Notes: generated by a model from the sequence alone, not told the origin. 64,000 nucleotides of DNA from Kitasatospora sp. MAA19 (GCF_029894125.1 NZ_JARXYZ010000025.1:1-64000); one strand, 5' to 3'. Positions 27,177 through 36,182 are shown, counted from the stretch's first letter. Numbers and translations: made by a program.

Positions 27177-28553
27177 GTGATCGACTTCGACGTGCTGACC
27201 GACCTCGCCTTCCGCGAGGGCGCCGATCGGATCGGCGTCGGTGTGGTGGTCCGCGACACTTCCGGCCGGATTCTGATGATCCGCCGGGCCGCACACGACG
27301 TCCTGCCCGGCCTGTGGGAGTACCCGGGCGGTGGTCGGGAGGACGGCGAACCCGTCCCGGCGGGTGCGGCACGGGAGCTGGCCGAGGAGACCGGGCTCAC
27401 CGGCCTGACGCTGGAGTACGCACGGCACCTGGACTTCACCAACCAGCGCGGCTTGCAGGTGAGGCAGTTCGTCTTCACCGCCGTCGTGCCGGAAGGCACC
27501 CCGGTCGTCCTCTCCGGCGACCACGACGACCATCAGTGGGCTCCCTCCGACCGGCTGCCCACGACCAGCGACGGTCAGCGCGCGGTGATCGAGTGGCTGA
27601 CCGGCCGCCTGGCGATCCCCGGCTGGCGGCCGGTCGGCGGCTACCTGACCACCATCGCCCGACCCAGCGCCTACGGCTCGTTCCTCGTCACCGATCCGCA
27701 CGGCCGCGTGCTGGGGATGCGCTCCACCATCAACCCCGAGGTGTGGAACTTCCCCGGCGGCAACGTCGAGCACGGTGAAAGCCCCTTCACCACTGCCTTG
27801 CGCGAGGCCGAGGAGGAACTGGGTCTCGACCTCGCTGCGGAGAACCCGGAGATCATCGCCCGACGGCGCCTGGTCGCCGTGATCCACACGCAGGCCGACG
27901 CCGACTACCCGGTCCCGGTCGCCGGCTACGTGTTCGACGGCGGCACGCTGACCGCGGAGCAGCAGGCCCGGATCCGGCTCGATCCGGCCGAGCACACCGA
28001 GTTCCGGTTCGAGACGGCCCACGACTGGCGCTCCCGGATGACCTCCGCCCACTACCAGCGGCTCCGGCAGGTGCTGCGCGCCCACCGCTGCGGTGTCCCG
28101 CTCTACCTGGAGCGCCCCGCCCCGGATGGCGACGACTTCGAGGGCGTCCTGGTCTTCGTCACCGACCGCGCGGGTCGACTGCTGATGCACCTGCGCGAAG
28201 ACAGGCCAGGCATGGCCTGGCCCGGCTACTGGACTCCGATCGGCGGCTGGCGCGAGGCCGACGAGAGCGCCCGGGAGAGCGCGGTGCGCGAGGTCCGCGA
28301 GGAGGCCGGCGTCGAGATCACCGGGCTGCGGCCCCTCCCCGGCCCGCACCACGACCTCGGCCTCCCGCTCACCCGCGTCCTGCACGCCGTCTGGGACGGC
28401 CCCGACAGCGACCTGCGCCTCGGTGACGAGGGCCTGGCCGTACGCATGGTCCCCCTGGCTGAGGTGCTCGACCTAAAGGTCCCGCCGTACATGCAGCACT
28501 ACCTGCCCCTGCTGACCGACGCGGCCGACCCGCCGTCGAAAACCACCTCTTGA
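27177..28553 (+). CDS. Protein with three tandem NUDIX domains
   Basis: A 458-aa protein containing three complete NUDIX boxes: residues 52-74 (ends RELAEETGL), 195-217 (ends REAEEELGL) and 357-379 (ends REVREEAGV). Each keeps the G-x5-E, Arg and metal-binding Glu pair, so all three could be active. No other domain is visible. Single-domain NUDIX enzymes are about 150 aa, so this is a triplication, with enough divergence to suggest different substrates. GTG at 27177 has GAGGAGT about 8 nt upstream. It heads a plus-strand series of nucleotide-acting genes. Confidence 0.9.
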   Translation: MIDFDVLTDLAFREGADRIGVGVVVRDTSGRILMIRRAAHDVLPGLWEYPGGGREDGEPVPAGAARELAEETGLTGLTLEYARHLDFTNQRGLQVRQFVFTAVVPEGTPVVLSGDHDDHQWAPSDRLPTTSDGQRAVIEWLTGRLAIPGWRPVGGYLTTIARPSAYGSFLVTDPHGRVLGMRSTINPEVWNFPGGNVEHGESPFTTALREAEEELGLDLAAENPEIIARRRLVAVIHTQADADYPVPVAGYVFDGGTLTAEQQARIRLDPAEHTEFRFETAHDWRSRMTSAHYQRLRQVLRAHRCGVPLYLERPAPDGDDFEGVLVFVTDRAGRLLMHLREDRPGMAWPGYWTPIGGWREADESARESAVREVREEAGVEITGLRPLPGPHHDLGLPLTRVLHAVWDGPDSDLRLGDEGLAVRMVPLAEVLDLKVPPYMQHYLPLLTDAADPPSKTTS

Positions 28554-28609
28554 GCCGGCTCCACAAAACCCACCCGCCAACCGCTCCGGCGGGAGCCAGG
28601 GAGATCCCC

Positions 28610-29056
28610 ATGACCAGCCGCTACCGCAGCGTCGTCGATGTCTACGTGCTCCTGCGCAGGGCCGACGGCCGTGTACTCCTCATGGAACGCGCCAACACCG
28701 GCTACGCGGACGGTCAGCTCTGCCCGCCCAGCGGGCACCTCGAACAAGGAGAGTCCGTGATCGCCGGCGCGATCCGCGAGGCCGCCGAGGAGGTCGGCGT
28801 TGAACTCGGCGAAGCCGCGCTGGCCTTCGCCCACGTCGTCCATCACCGCAGCCCCGAAGGGGAAGGACGCGTCGGCTTCTTCTTCCTCACCGACAGCTGG
28901 CGCGGCGAGCCGGTCAACCGCGAGCCCCACAAGTGCGCTCGGCTTCTCTGGGCAGATCCGACGAACCCTCCGGAGAACACCGTCCCCTATACAGCCGCCG
29001 CACTCGCGCAGGTCTCCAAACGCCAACCGTTCTCACTCGACGGCTGGACCTCATGA
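28610..29056 (+). CDS. NUDIX hydrolase
   Basis: A 148-aa single-domain NUDIX protein with an intact box (SGHLEQGES, then REAAEEVGV). An upstream in-frame ATG at 28550 overlaps the previous stop, but ATG at 28610 has AGGGAGA upstream and starts the conserved MTSRYRSVVDVYVLL segment. Its stop overlaps the APH-like start (ATGA). The family removes NDP-X compounds; the specific substrate is unknown. Confidence 0.87.
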   Translation: MTSRYRSVVDVYVLLRRADGRVLLMERANTGYADGQLCPPSGHLEQGESVIAGAIREAAEEVGVELGEAALAFAHVVHHRSPEGEGRVGFFFLTDSWRGEPVNREPHKCARLLWADPTNPPENTVPYTAAALAQVSKRQPFSLDGWTS

Positions 29057-29940
29057 CCGTCCCCGCCGTCCCCGCCGACGTCGACCTGCTGCTTCGCCGC
29101 ACCGCCGGACCGTACGAGGCGCTGGCCACCCGGTCGGTCGACCGGCAGGGCCGCGCGGCGGTGTGGGAGATCCTCGCCGCCGACGGCCGCCGGCTGTTCG
29201 CCAAGCGGCACAAGAACACGCTCATGCACCACCGCGAGACCACCGCCTACCGGCACCTCGCACCGGCCCTCGGCCCCGGCCGCGCTCCGACGCTGCTGGC
29301 CGAGGACCCGCAGGCGCTGCTCGTCATCACCACCGCCGTGCCGGGCACCCCGGTCATCACCAGCGCGCTCACCGAGGCCGACGAGCTGGAGGTGTACCGG
29401 CAGGCCGGGCAGCTCGCGGCCCGCATCCACACCCAGCCCACGGCGGACGCCCCCGTCGGGGAGCGGCTGCCGTGGGTGCGGGAGCGCGAGCGGGCGCTGG
29501 CCCGCGCCCGCGAGGCCCGCCTGCCCGAGGCCGACGTCGAGGTGCTGGCCCAGGCCACCCGCACCGAGCCACCGCACGTCTCCCCGGCCTGCTGCCACGG
29601 CGACTTCGGTCCACGCAACTGGCTGGTCCGCCACGACGGCGGCACCCTGGTGGTCGGCGTGATCGACTTCGAGCGAACCCAGGTCGAGGAGCCGGTGCGG
29701 CGCGACCTGATGCGCGTGATGCTCCAGCTCACCCCGCACCGCCCGGACCTGCGAACGGCGTTCCTCACCGGGTACGGGCGCGCGCTGAGCAGCGCGGAGT
29801 GGGCGGCGTGCCGGGCGTGGGCCGCGATCGACTGCCCCGCGGCGCTGCGCTGGGCTCTGGACCACCACGGTGACGAGGAGATCCTCGGCTATGCCCGCAC
29901 CGTCCTGGAGCTGCTGCGCGCACCGGCGTCGGCCCCGTGA
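29053..29940 (+). CDS. Aminoglycoside phosphotransferase-family kinase
   Basis: A 295-aa APH/choline-kinase-like protein. The catalytic loop is CHGDFGPRNWL and the metal-binding motif is VIDFE, with a conserved lysine in the N-lobe (RRLFAKRHKN). The family phosphorylates small hydroxyl-containing molecules such as aminoglycosides, homoserine, thiamine or sugars. It sits between two NUDIX genes, overlapping the first by 4 bp. Nothing marks it as a resistance gene; a metabolite kinase within this operon is equally likely. Confidence 0.85.
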   Translation: MTVPAVPADVDLLLRRTAGPYEALATRSVDRQGRAAVWEILAADGRRLFAKRHKNTLMHHRETTAYRHLAPALGPGRAPTLLAEDPQALLVITTAVPGTPVITSALTEADELEVYRQAGQLAARIHTQPTADAPVGERLPWVRERERALARAREARLPEADVEVLAQATRTEPPHVSPACCHGDFGPRNWLVRHDGGTLVVGVIDFERTQVEEPVRRDLMRVMLQLTPHRPDLRTAFLTGYGRALSSAEWAACRAWAAIDCPAALRWALDHHGDEEILGYARTVLELLRAPASAP

Positions 29941-29984
29941 AGTCCCCAAGTCCCCTTTCGTCGAGTGTCCTTGGAGGTAGTGCT

Positions 29985-30467
29985 GTGGAGAGTCTGCGAC
30001 AGGCGGTGGCCGTCATCGTCCACGACCGGAGTGGCGGCCGGGTCGCGACGATCAACTACGCGACGAACAGCTGGAACGAGACGCCGGTGTGGACGATCCC
30101 CGGCGGCAAGGTCGAGGTCGGCGAACGCCTGGACGAGGCCGCCGCCCGCGAACTGGCGGAGGAGACGGGGCTGGTCGTCGACCCGTGCGACCTGCGGCTG
30201 GTCCACACGATCCAGGTCCGCCAGGGCTGGGACGGCAAGGGCCCCTTCCTGCTGTCGGTGTTCCTCGCCACTGCGTGGCAGGGCGAGTTGACGAACACCG
30301 AGCCCGGCAAGCACCTCGCCGTGGTGTGGTCGCCCGAGAGTGGGCTGCCGCTGCCGATGTTCCCGTCCTCCCACGCCGCGCTGTCCGCGTACCTGTCCGG
30401 TGGCCGCGGGTTCTCCACCCACGGCTGGGCCGAGGGGGCCGATCCCCGCGACCTGGTCCAGGGCTGA
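29985..30467 (+). CDS. NUDIX hydrolase
   Basis: A 160-aa NUDIX protein with the box GGKVEVGER followed by RELAEETGL. GTG at 29985 has GGAGG at 29973-29977 with good spacing. An in-frame GTG at 29937 overlaps the upstream stop but is poorly supported. The next gene begins 2 bp after its stop. Confidence 0.87.
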   Translation: MESLRQAVAVIVHDRSGGRVATINYATNSWNETPVWTIPGGKVEVGERLDEAAARELAEETGLVVDPCDLRLVHTIQVRQGWDGKGPFLLSVFLATAWQGELTNTEPGKHLAVVWSPESGLPLPMFPSSHAALSAYLSGGRGFSTHGWAEGADPRDLVQG

Positions 30468-30469
30468 GG

Positions 30470-30688
30470 ATGGCCGGCCGCCACCGCCGCCCGCCCGAAC
30501 CGCAGCTGCCGGCCGACACCGACGCCCGGCTGCGGGCCATCGCCGAGCGGCGGCCCGTCGTGGAGGAAGGCATCGTCACCTTCCCCACCAGCCAGGTCCC
30601 GTACGCCTACCGCACCGTGCACCGGCCCGACGGCGGCACCGACCAACACCTCGTCCGCCTCGACCTCCCCGGACAACCACCCGAGTGA
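30470..30688 (+). CDS. Small hypothetical protein, 72 aa
   Basis: ATG at 30470 starts 2 bp after the NUDIX stop, with TGAGGA at the junction as a possible binding site. The product is basic at its N-terminus and polar throughout, with a short strand-like GIVTFPTSQVPYAYRTVHRP segment. No family is recognised. Spacing and codon use fit the operon. Confidence 0.55.
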   Translation: MAGRHRRPPEPQLPADTDARLRAIAERRPVVEEGIVTFPTSQVPYAYRTVHRPDGGTDQHLVRLDLPGQPPE

Positions 30689-30717
30689 CCCACCGAACCC
30701 TGGAGGCAGCAGCCCAC

Positions 30718-31194
30718 ATGACCGGATCCCCCGTACGCCCCGCCGGCCCCGAGGACGCCGACGAGCTGCTGCGCCTGCGCGTCGCGGTGCTCGACGGCGC
30801 CCGGCTCACCGACGACTGGCGCACCACCTTCCGCGACGACATGCGTCACCGGCTCGGCACCGACCCGAACCTGCTCGCCTACGTCGTCCCCGCCGACGAC
30901 GGCACGCTGGCGTCCTGCGCCATCGGCATCGTCTACCGCGGCTATCGGGGCCCCACCCACCCCACCGGCCGGTGGGCCCGGATCCACACCGTGGCCACCG
31001 ACCCGGTCCACCGACGCCGCGGACACGCCCGCGCCGTCACCACCGCCCTGGTCCAGGCACTCCAGCACAGCGGCTGCGGCTCGATCGAGCTGCGCGCCAC
31101 CGAAACCGGAGCCCCGCTCTACCGCACCCTCGGATTCGACCCCGTCGACGGCTACATGACGCTCCGCCCCGGCTCGGAAGGCTGGACGCGGTGA
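30718..31194 (+). CDS. GNAT-family N-acetyltransferase
   Basis: A 158-aa GNAT protein. The acetyl-CoA pyrophosphate-binding motif A is visible as IHTVATDPVHRRRGHARA (V-x5-R-R-x-G-x-G/A type), followed by the beta-bulge region LRATETGAPLYRTLGF. GGAGG lies about 11 nt before ATG 30718. Acceptor unknown. Its stop overlaps the HIT gene start (GTGA). Confidence 0.87.
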   Translation: MTGSPVRPAGPEDADELLRLRVAVLDGARLTDDWRTTFRDDMRHRLGTDPNLLAYVVPADDGTLASCAIGIVYRGYRGPTHPTGRWARIHTVATDPVHRRRGHARAVTTALVQALQHSGCGSIELRATETGAPLYRTLGFDPVDGYMTLRPGSEGWTR

Positions 31195-31703
31195 CCGCCA
31201 TCGACCTCGACGCCTACAACGAGCGGGCCCGCGGCGGCCCGTGCTTCATCTGCTCGATGCTCGCCGGTGAGCCCGGGTACGAGCACCGGATCGTTCTGGA
31301 CGACGGCGTCCACGTCGCTTTCCTCGACCGCTACCCCACCCTGCCCGGTAAGCTCCTGGTCGCCCCGCGCGCCCACGTCGAGGACACCATCAGCGGCTTC
31401 ACCGAGGACCAGTACCTCGCCCTGCAATTGGTCGTGCACCGCGTGGCGACCGCGCTCGCCGCGACCGTCCCGACCGAACGCCTCTACGTGCTGAGCCTGG
31501 GCAGCAGGCAGGGCAACGCCCACGTCCACTGGCACATCGCCGCCCTGCCGCCCGGCACCCCGTACGAGCAGCAGCAGTTCCACGCGCTGATGGCCGAGGG
31601 CGCGGGCGTCCTGCCCGACGACCCCGGCCGGGCCGAGCGCCTCGCCGCCGACCTGCGCACCCGGCTCGGTCATCCCAGCCGTCACGACCAGCGAGGAGCC
31701 TGA
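31191..31703 (+). CDS. HIT family hydrolase
   Basis: A 170-aa HIT-superfamily protein with the His triad as HVHWHIA and an N-terminal CFICSML pair of cysteines, as in zinc-containing HIT proteins. The family cleaves nucleoside phosphoramidates or dinucleoside polyphosphates. It starts GTG in overlap with the GNAT gene. With the surrounding NUDIX and MazG-like proteins it extends the nucleotide-hydrolysing theme. Confidence 0.88.
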   Translation: MTAIDLDAYNERARGGPCFICSMLAGEPGYEHRIVLDDGVHVAFLDRYPTLPGKLLVAPRAHVEDTISGFTEDQYLALQLVVHRVATALAATVPTERLYVLSLGSRQGNAHVHWHIAALPPGTPYEQQQFHALMAEGAGVLPDDPGRAERLAADLRTRLGHPSRHDQRGA

Positions 31704-31705
31704 CC

Positions 31706-32220
31706 TTGGTCTTCGTCCCGCCCGAGCGGTTCGTCCCCACCCTGCCGCACGGCGTCGCCTACGCCGGCGTGTTCTTCACCGACCGCCACGACCGGCCGCT
31801 GCTGCTCACCTCCGTCCACCACCCGGGCGAATACCAGTACCCCGGCGGCCTCCTCGACGACGGCGAGGATCCGTGGACGTGCGCGCTGCGCGAGACCGCC
31901 GAGGAGATCGGCTTCGTCCCCGCCGCCCTCGACGACGCCCCCCCCGCCTCCTGATGCTCTCCTTCACCCCGCCGGAGCCACCGTGGCCCTGGAAGATCGG
32001 CGTGACCTTCGACGGCGGCCGGCTCACCGACGAGGAGATCGAACGCATCACCCCCGACCCCGCCGAGCACAGCGGGCTCGCCGTCCGCACCGTCGAGGAG
32101 TGGGAGCGCATCGTCACCCCGCGCCGACTGCGCACGCTCCGCGCCTCGCTCACCGCCCGCCGCACCGGCGTCGCCGAGTACCTCGTCTCAGAACCCCGCC
32201 GGCCGGGCGAACCCGGATGA
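31706..32220 (+). pseudogene. NUDIX hydrolase gene with frameshift in a C tract
   Basis: TTG at 31706 has GAGGAG at 31693-31698 and opens a NUDIX protein with an intact box (GGLLDDGED, RETAEEIGF). The frame stops at 31954, but the next frame continues with a typical C-terminal half (LMLSFTPPEPPWPWKIGV) to 32220. The break is in eight C residues at 31938-31945; nine would join both halves as DDAPPRLLMLSF. The original product would be about 171 aa. It is either a recent inactivating deletion or a homopolymer sequencing error. Confidence 0.75.
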
Positions 32221-32260
32221 CGACCCCGCCCGACCCCGACCGCACTGTGGAGGAGACCGC

Positions 32261-34261
32261 TTGAAGTCCCGCCCGTCCGAACCCACGCCGTCCGACCACG
32301 TCTCCGACAGTGAGCAGTTCCTGTTCGGCGGACGGCTGCTCCCCGACTGGGGGTTCACCTCCCATGAACAGACCATGCTCAGGATCAGCTTCCTCACGGT
32401 CGCCCGCCAGATCCCCGGCATGCTCCGCACCGCCCTGTGCCTGGCCTGGCAGGCCGACCGGGTGGCCCTGGTGGCCATCGCCGTCGCCGAAACCGGACGG
32501 GCGCTGGCCGCCGCCTTCGGCCTGCTCGCCACCAACCGCGCCCTCGCCTCCCTGTTCGCCTCCGGCAGCACCGACCAACTGCTGCGCGCGGCCCTGCCGG
32601 CCGCCCTCGCCATCGGCGGCGCCCCCGCGCTGTCCGCGGTCCTGGGAGCGGTCTCCTCCTGGGCGGGAGGCCGACTGGAGCCCAAGACCGAGCGGGCCGC
32701 GACCGTCGCCTACCTGCGCCGCGCGGCCCGCGTGGAGCTGGCCGCGGTGGAGGACCCCGAGTTCAGCAGACTGCTGGAGTCCGCCAGGTACGGCACCGCC
32801 GCCGTGCGGCGCCTGATCGGCCAGAGCATCGCCGTCCTCACCGCCCTGCTCGGCATGGTGGCCGCCGGCGGCGTTCTACTCACCCTCGACCCGGTGCTGC
32901 TGCCCATGCTGGTGCTCATCGCCGCGCCGAAGGGGTGGGGCGCGGTCCGCTCCGCCCGGCGCCGCTACGGCTCCGTGATGGCCTGGCTCCAGCACCACCG
33001 GGCCGCCAGTCTGCTCGCCCAGCTGCTCACCCAGCCTCACTCCGCGCCCGAGGTCCGCGTCCACGCCATCGGCCCGTTCATCCTGGGCCACTACATCGCG
33101 ATGGCCGAGGCGTCCGAGCAGGAGCAGAACCGCCTCGCCCGCGCCACCGCGACCACCTCCCTGCTCGCCTCCGTCCTCTCCGGGCTGGCCGCCGCCGCGA
33201 CCTTCGCCGTCCTGGGCTGGCTCGTCCACGACGGGCAGATGGCGCTCGCCGTCGCGGGCACCGCCGTCGTCGGCATCCGCACCGGCGCCGCCGACATCAC
33301 CTCCCTCGTCGGCACCGTCAACAACCTGTACGAGGAGGCACTGTTCGTCACCGACCTCGACCGCCTCCAGCGCGAGGCCGACCGGCGCGCCATCCCCGCC
33401 GGTGGCACCGATCTCCCGCACCGCCCCACGGCCATCACCCTGGAGGGAGTAACCTTCACCTACCCCGGCCGCACGCACCCGGCCCTGTCCGACATCACCC
33501 TGCGGATCCCGCGCGGACAGGTCGTCGCCCTGGTCGGCGACAACGGGTCCGGCAAGTCGACGCTCGTCAAGATCCTCACCGGCCTCTACCTGCCCGATGC
33601 CGGCCGGATGCTGTGGGACGGCGTCGATGCCGCGACCGCCGACCGAGACCAGCTGTTCGCCTCCTCCGCCGTCCTCGAACAGGGCTTCCAGCAGTGGCCG
33701 CTCACCCTGCGGGCCAATGTCCTGATCGGCCGCCCCGAGCACGGCGACGACCCGGCCCTGCTCAAGCGCGCGGCCGACTACACCGACCTGCACCCGATCA
33801 TCGAGGCCCAGGACAACGGCTGGGACACCCTCGCCGCCCGCGGCTTCAAGGGCGGCGTCCAGCTGTCCGGCGGCCAGTGGCAGCGCGTCGGCATGGCCCG
33901 CACCCACCACCGGGCCACCACCACCGGGCCCGGTGGACGCCCCACCCACCTCGTGATCGCCGACGAGCCGACCTCCGCCCTCGACGCCCGCAGCGAGATC
34001 GCCGCGTTCACCCGCATCCGTGAACTCGCCGACCAGGGCCTGACCGTCATCCTGATCACCCACCGCCTCGCCGCCACCGCAGGCGCCGATCTCATCTACG
34101 TCCTGCGCGAGGGCCGGCTCACCGAACAGGGCACCCACGCGCAACTGATGTCCGACCCGAACAGCGGCTACCGATCCTCCTACCTCCTCCAGGCCCGCCA
34201 GTACGCCACCGAGATCCCCGACCAGCGGAACATGACCGCACCCGCCGCCGATCTCGCCTGA
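32261..34261 (+). CDS. ABC transporter, fused permease and ATPase
   Basis: A 666-aa half-transporter of the exporter type. The N-terminal part has about five or six hydrophobic segments, and the C-terminal ATPase has Walker A GDNGSGKST (426-434), signature LSGGQ (from residue 535) and Walker B LVIADEP. TTG at 32261 has GGAGGAGA upstream. The sequence between Walker A and signature is typical of actinobacterial exporters in RiPP and NUDIX-rich loci. It is the only transporter downstream of the lanthipeptide genes, so it may export the modified peptide, but no C39 protease domain is present to cut the leader. Confidence 0.88.
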   Translation: MKSRPSEPTPSDHVSDSEQFLFGGRLLPDWGFTSHEQTMLRISFLTVARQIPGMLRTALCLAWQADRVALVAIAVAETGRALAAAFGLLATNRALASLFASGSTDQLLRAALPAALAIGGAPALSAVLGAVSSWAGGRLEPKTERAATVAYLRRAARVELAAVEDPEFSRLLESARYGTAAVRRLIGQSIAVLTALLGMVAAGGVLLTLDPVLLPMLVLIAAPKGWGAVRSARRRYGSVMAWLQHHRAASLLAQLLTQPHSAPEVRVHAIGPFILGHYIAMAEASEQEQNRLARATATTSLLASVLSGLAAAATFAVLGWLVHDGQMALAVAGTAVVGIRTGAADITSLVGTVNNLYEEALFVTDLDRLQREADRRAIPAGGTDLPHRPTAITLEGVTFTYPGRTHPALSDITLRIPRGQVVALVGDNGSGKSTLVKILTGLYLPDAGRMLWDGVDAATADRDQLFASSAVLEQGFQQWPLTLRANVLIGRPEHGDDPALLKRAADYTDLHPIIEAQDNGWDTLAARGFKGGVQLSGGQWQRVGMARTHHRATTTGPGGRPTHLVIADEPTSALDARSEIAAFTRIRELADQGLTVILITHRLAATAGADLIYVLREGRLTEQGTHAQLMSDPNSGYRSSYLLQARQYATEIPDQRNMTAPAADLA

Positions 34262-34286
34262 CCACGCACCCGAAACGGAGCAGCCG

Positions 34287-35531
34287 ATGCCCACCTGGGA
34301 CGAGATGTGTGCCGCCGCAGGCGAAGTGCGCGACCTGTACGACGAGACCAACCGGCGGAAGCTGGGCCGTACCTGGGGCCTGTCGGACTTCGTCCTGGGT
34401 TTCACCGGCGACGTCGGCGACCTCGCGAAGCTGGTCATGGCCCACCAAGGCCACCGTGCCGACGTGGCCGCGAGTGCCGGGGCCATCGGCCACGAGCTGT
34501 CCGACTGCCTGTTCTCGCTCATGGTCATCGCCCAGGAGACCGGCGTCGACCTCGCAGACCGGTTCACCACCGACATGGCCGCCCTCACCGCCCGTCTCCG
34601 CCCCTCCACCTACCCGCGGCAGCCAGGTGAATCCGCGCCCGGCCGGACCGCCGCAAGCCTTCGACCCGGGTTGCCGTCACCAGCCGCTCGCCCGGCGCCC
34701 GCCGAACAAGGAGGACCTGCCATGCCAGCACTGCCGTCCCTGCTCGCCGTGCTCGCGCACCCAGACGACGAGTCGCTCCTCGTCGGCGGCATCCTCGCCC
34801 AGCACGCCGCGTCCGGGGCCCGGACCGCGGTCGTCACCGCCACCTGGGCCGAGGACAGCCACCGCGCCGCCGAACTCGCCGAGGCCCTGGAAATCCTGGG
34901 CGCCGGCGGACCGCGGATGCTCGGCTACGCCGACGCCCGCGTCCCGCAGTCCGCTCCCGGCCAGCCGCGGCTGTGCGACGCTCCCGTCGACCGCGTGGTC
35001 GAGGACGTCGTGCGGCACATCCGCGCGGTCAGGCCCGACATCGTGCTGACCCACGACGCCTACGGGCAACTGACCGGCCACCCGGACCACCGGCAGACCC
35101 ACCGGGTGACCCTGCTGGCCATCGCCGCCTCCGGACTCGAACACCTCTACCCGGACGCCGGGGAACCCTGGCAACCCGCCGCCGTCCACATGGCCACCCA
35201 CCCCCACTCGGCGATCGCCGACCTCGGGCCACTCCTGGGCCAGGTCGGCAAGTCCGTGCTGAGCGTCCCGGACAGCCTGGCCAACGTGACATGCGATGTA
35301 CGCCAGTGGCTGGACCGGAAATGGGCCGCGATCACGGCCCACCGCAGCCAAGTCGAGGGAGAGCGCCCGCTCCCCGGGATCCTGGCCCGCCTGCCCGAGG
35401 ACGTCAGGCACCGGATCCTCGGAACCGAGCACTACACGTCGCTCACGGCACCGTCCCAGCCCTCCCCGGCTCCGGAGGGGATCGGCCTGACGAACCGACA
35501 GGCACCAGGATGCAGCCCCCGATGCCAGTAA
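34287..35531 (+). CDS. MazG-like domain fused to PIG-L (LmbE) deacetylase
   Basis: A 414-aa in-frame fusion. Residues 1 to about 108 form an all-alpha MazG-like NTP pyrophosphatase domain (GFTGDVGDLAKLV, HELSDCLFSLMVIA). A Pro/Ala-rich linker follows, then from Met146 a PIG-L/LmbE Zn-dependent deacetylase with AHPDDESLLVGG and the H-x-D-H-x-x-T-H pattern (GHPDHRQTH). Met146 (position 34722) has its own strong AAGGAGG, so the deacetylase may also be made alone. The PIG-L family deacetylates N-acetyl sugars such as GlcNAc-inositol. This looks like two formerly separate genes joined by loss of a stop. Confidence 0.85.
   Translation: MPTWDEMCAAAGEVRDLYDETNRRKLGRTWGLSDFVLGFTGDVGDLAKLVMAHQGHRADVAASAGAIGHELSDCLFSLMVIAQETGVDLADRFTTDMAALTARLRPSTYPRQPGESAPGRTAASLRPGLPSPAARPAPAEQGGPAMPALPSLLAVLAHPDDESLLVGGILAQHAASGARTAVVTATWAEDSHRAAELAEALEILGAGGPRMLGYADARVPQSAPGQPRLCDAPVDRVVEDVVRHIRAVRPDIVLTHDAYGQLTGHPDHRQTHRVTLLAIAASGLEHLYPDAGEPWQPAAVHMATHPHSAIADLGPLLGQVGKSVLSVPDSLANVTCDVRQWLDRKWAAITAHRSQVEGERPLPGILARLPEDVRHRILGTEHYTSLTAPSQPSPAPEGIGLTNRQAPGCSPRCQ
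34708..34714 (+). promoter_or_regulatory. Internal ribosome binding site before PIG-L domain
   Basis: AAGGAGG lies 7 nt before the in-frame ATG at 34722, exactly at the junction between the linker and the PIG-L domain. It would support a second, shorter translation product of 269 aa. Confidence 0.65.
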
Positions 35532-35566
35532 CCGCCCAACCCGCCCCGACCATGAGGAGCCAGCCG

Positions 35567-36139
35567 GTGATACGCATCGCCAATCTCAACGCCTACAAGC
35601 TGCACCCCCGCGACGTGGGCACGGAGGGGTGGAGCGCCCGGGTCACCGCGATTCGCGAGGTCTCCCCGGACATCCTGTGCCTGCAGGAGGTCCTCGTCGA
35701 CGATGACGCGCCCGAGGACACCGACGCGGACGGCATCGTCGACGAGACGAAGAGGCTGCGCCGCTGGGACAGCCAGGCCACCACCGTCATCGAACGCCTG
35801 GCCCGCGAGTGCGGCCTCACCGCCACGATCGTCCGCTCCGACGGCAGCGCCGGCGCAGTCGCGATGGCCCGCAACGCCCACCGCCCCTGGTACACGGCCG
35901 TGCTGTGGCGTCCGGAAACGGTCACCCCGGTGCCCGGCGGATTCCGTGCCTACGGGTCGCCGGGCCTGTTTGTTGCGGCAGTCACCGTGTCCCACGTAAG
36001 GCGTGTCGCACTGAATGGCTGCGCAGGTGCAGCCCGAGTCACTACCGTTCGGGTGGGCAAGTGTCCCATTTCGATGCGCAGACGGCCCTTCCGTAGTGAT
36101 GGGACTCACAGGCCGTCAGGCAAGGTCGGCTCCTGCTAA
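35567..36139 (+). pseudogene. Endonuclease/exonuclease/phosphatase gene, 3' truncated
   Basis: GTG at 35567, with GAGGAG at 35554-35559, opens an EEP-fold protein. IRIANLNAYKL and ILCLQEV hold the N-terminal Asn and catalytic Glu. The family-like sequence runs to about GGFRAYGSPG (near 35965), then turns into Arg/Ser-rich sequence without EEP features until 36139. The second half, with the His/Asp catalytic residues, is missing. The region 35985-36180 is unlike its neighbours and probably marks a deletion or insertion junction. Confidence 0.65.
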
Positions 36140-36182
36140 CTGGCCTTGAGGGTGCGGTATCCCCCGTGCTGTGGGGCGGACT

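Noticed and set aside
29053..29940. Antibiotic resistance gene call for the APH-family protein
   Set aside because: The family is broad and the context is metabolic; no evidence for an aminoglycoside substrate.
32217..32264. 15-codon open frame before the ABC transporter
   Set aside because: Overlaps both neighbours by a few bases but has no conserved feature; could be a leader peptide, yet nothing supports it.
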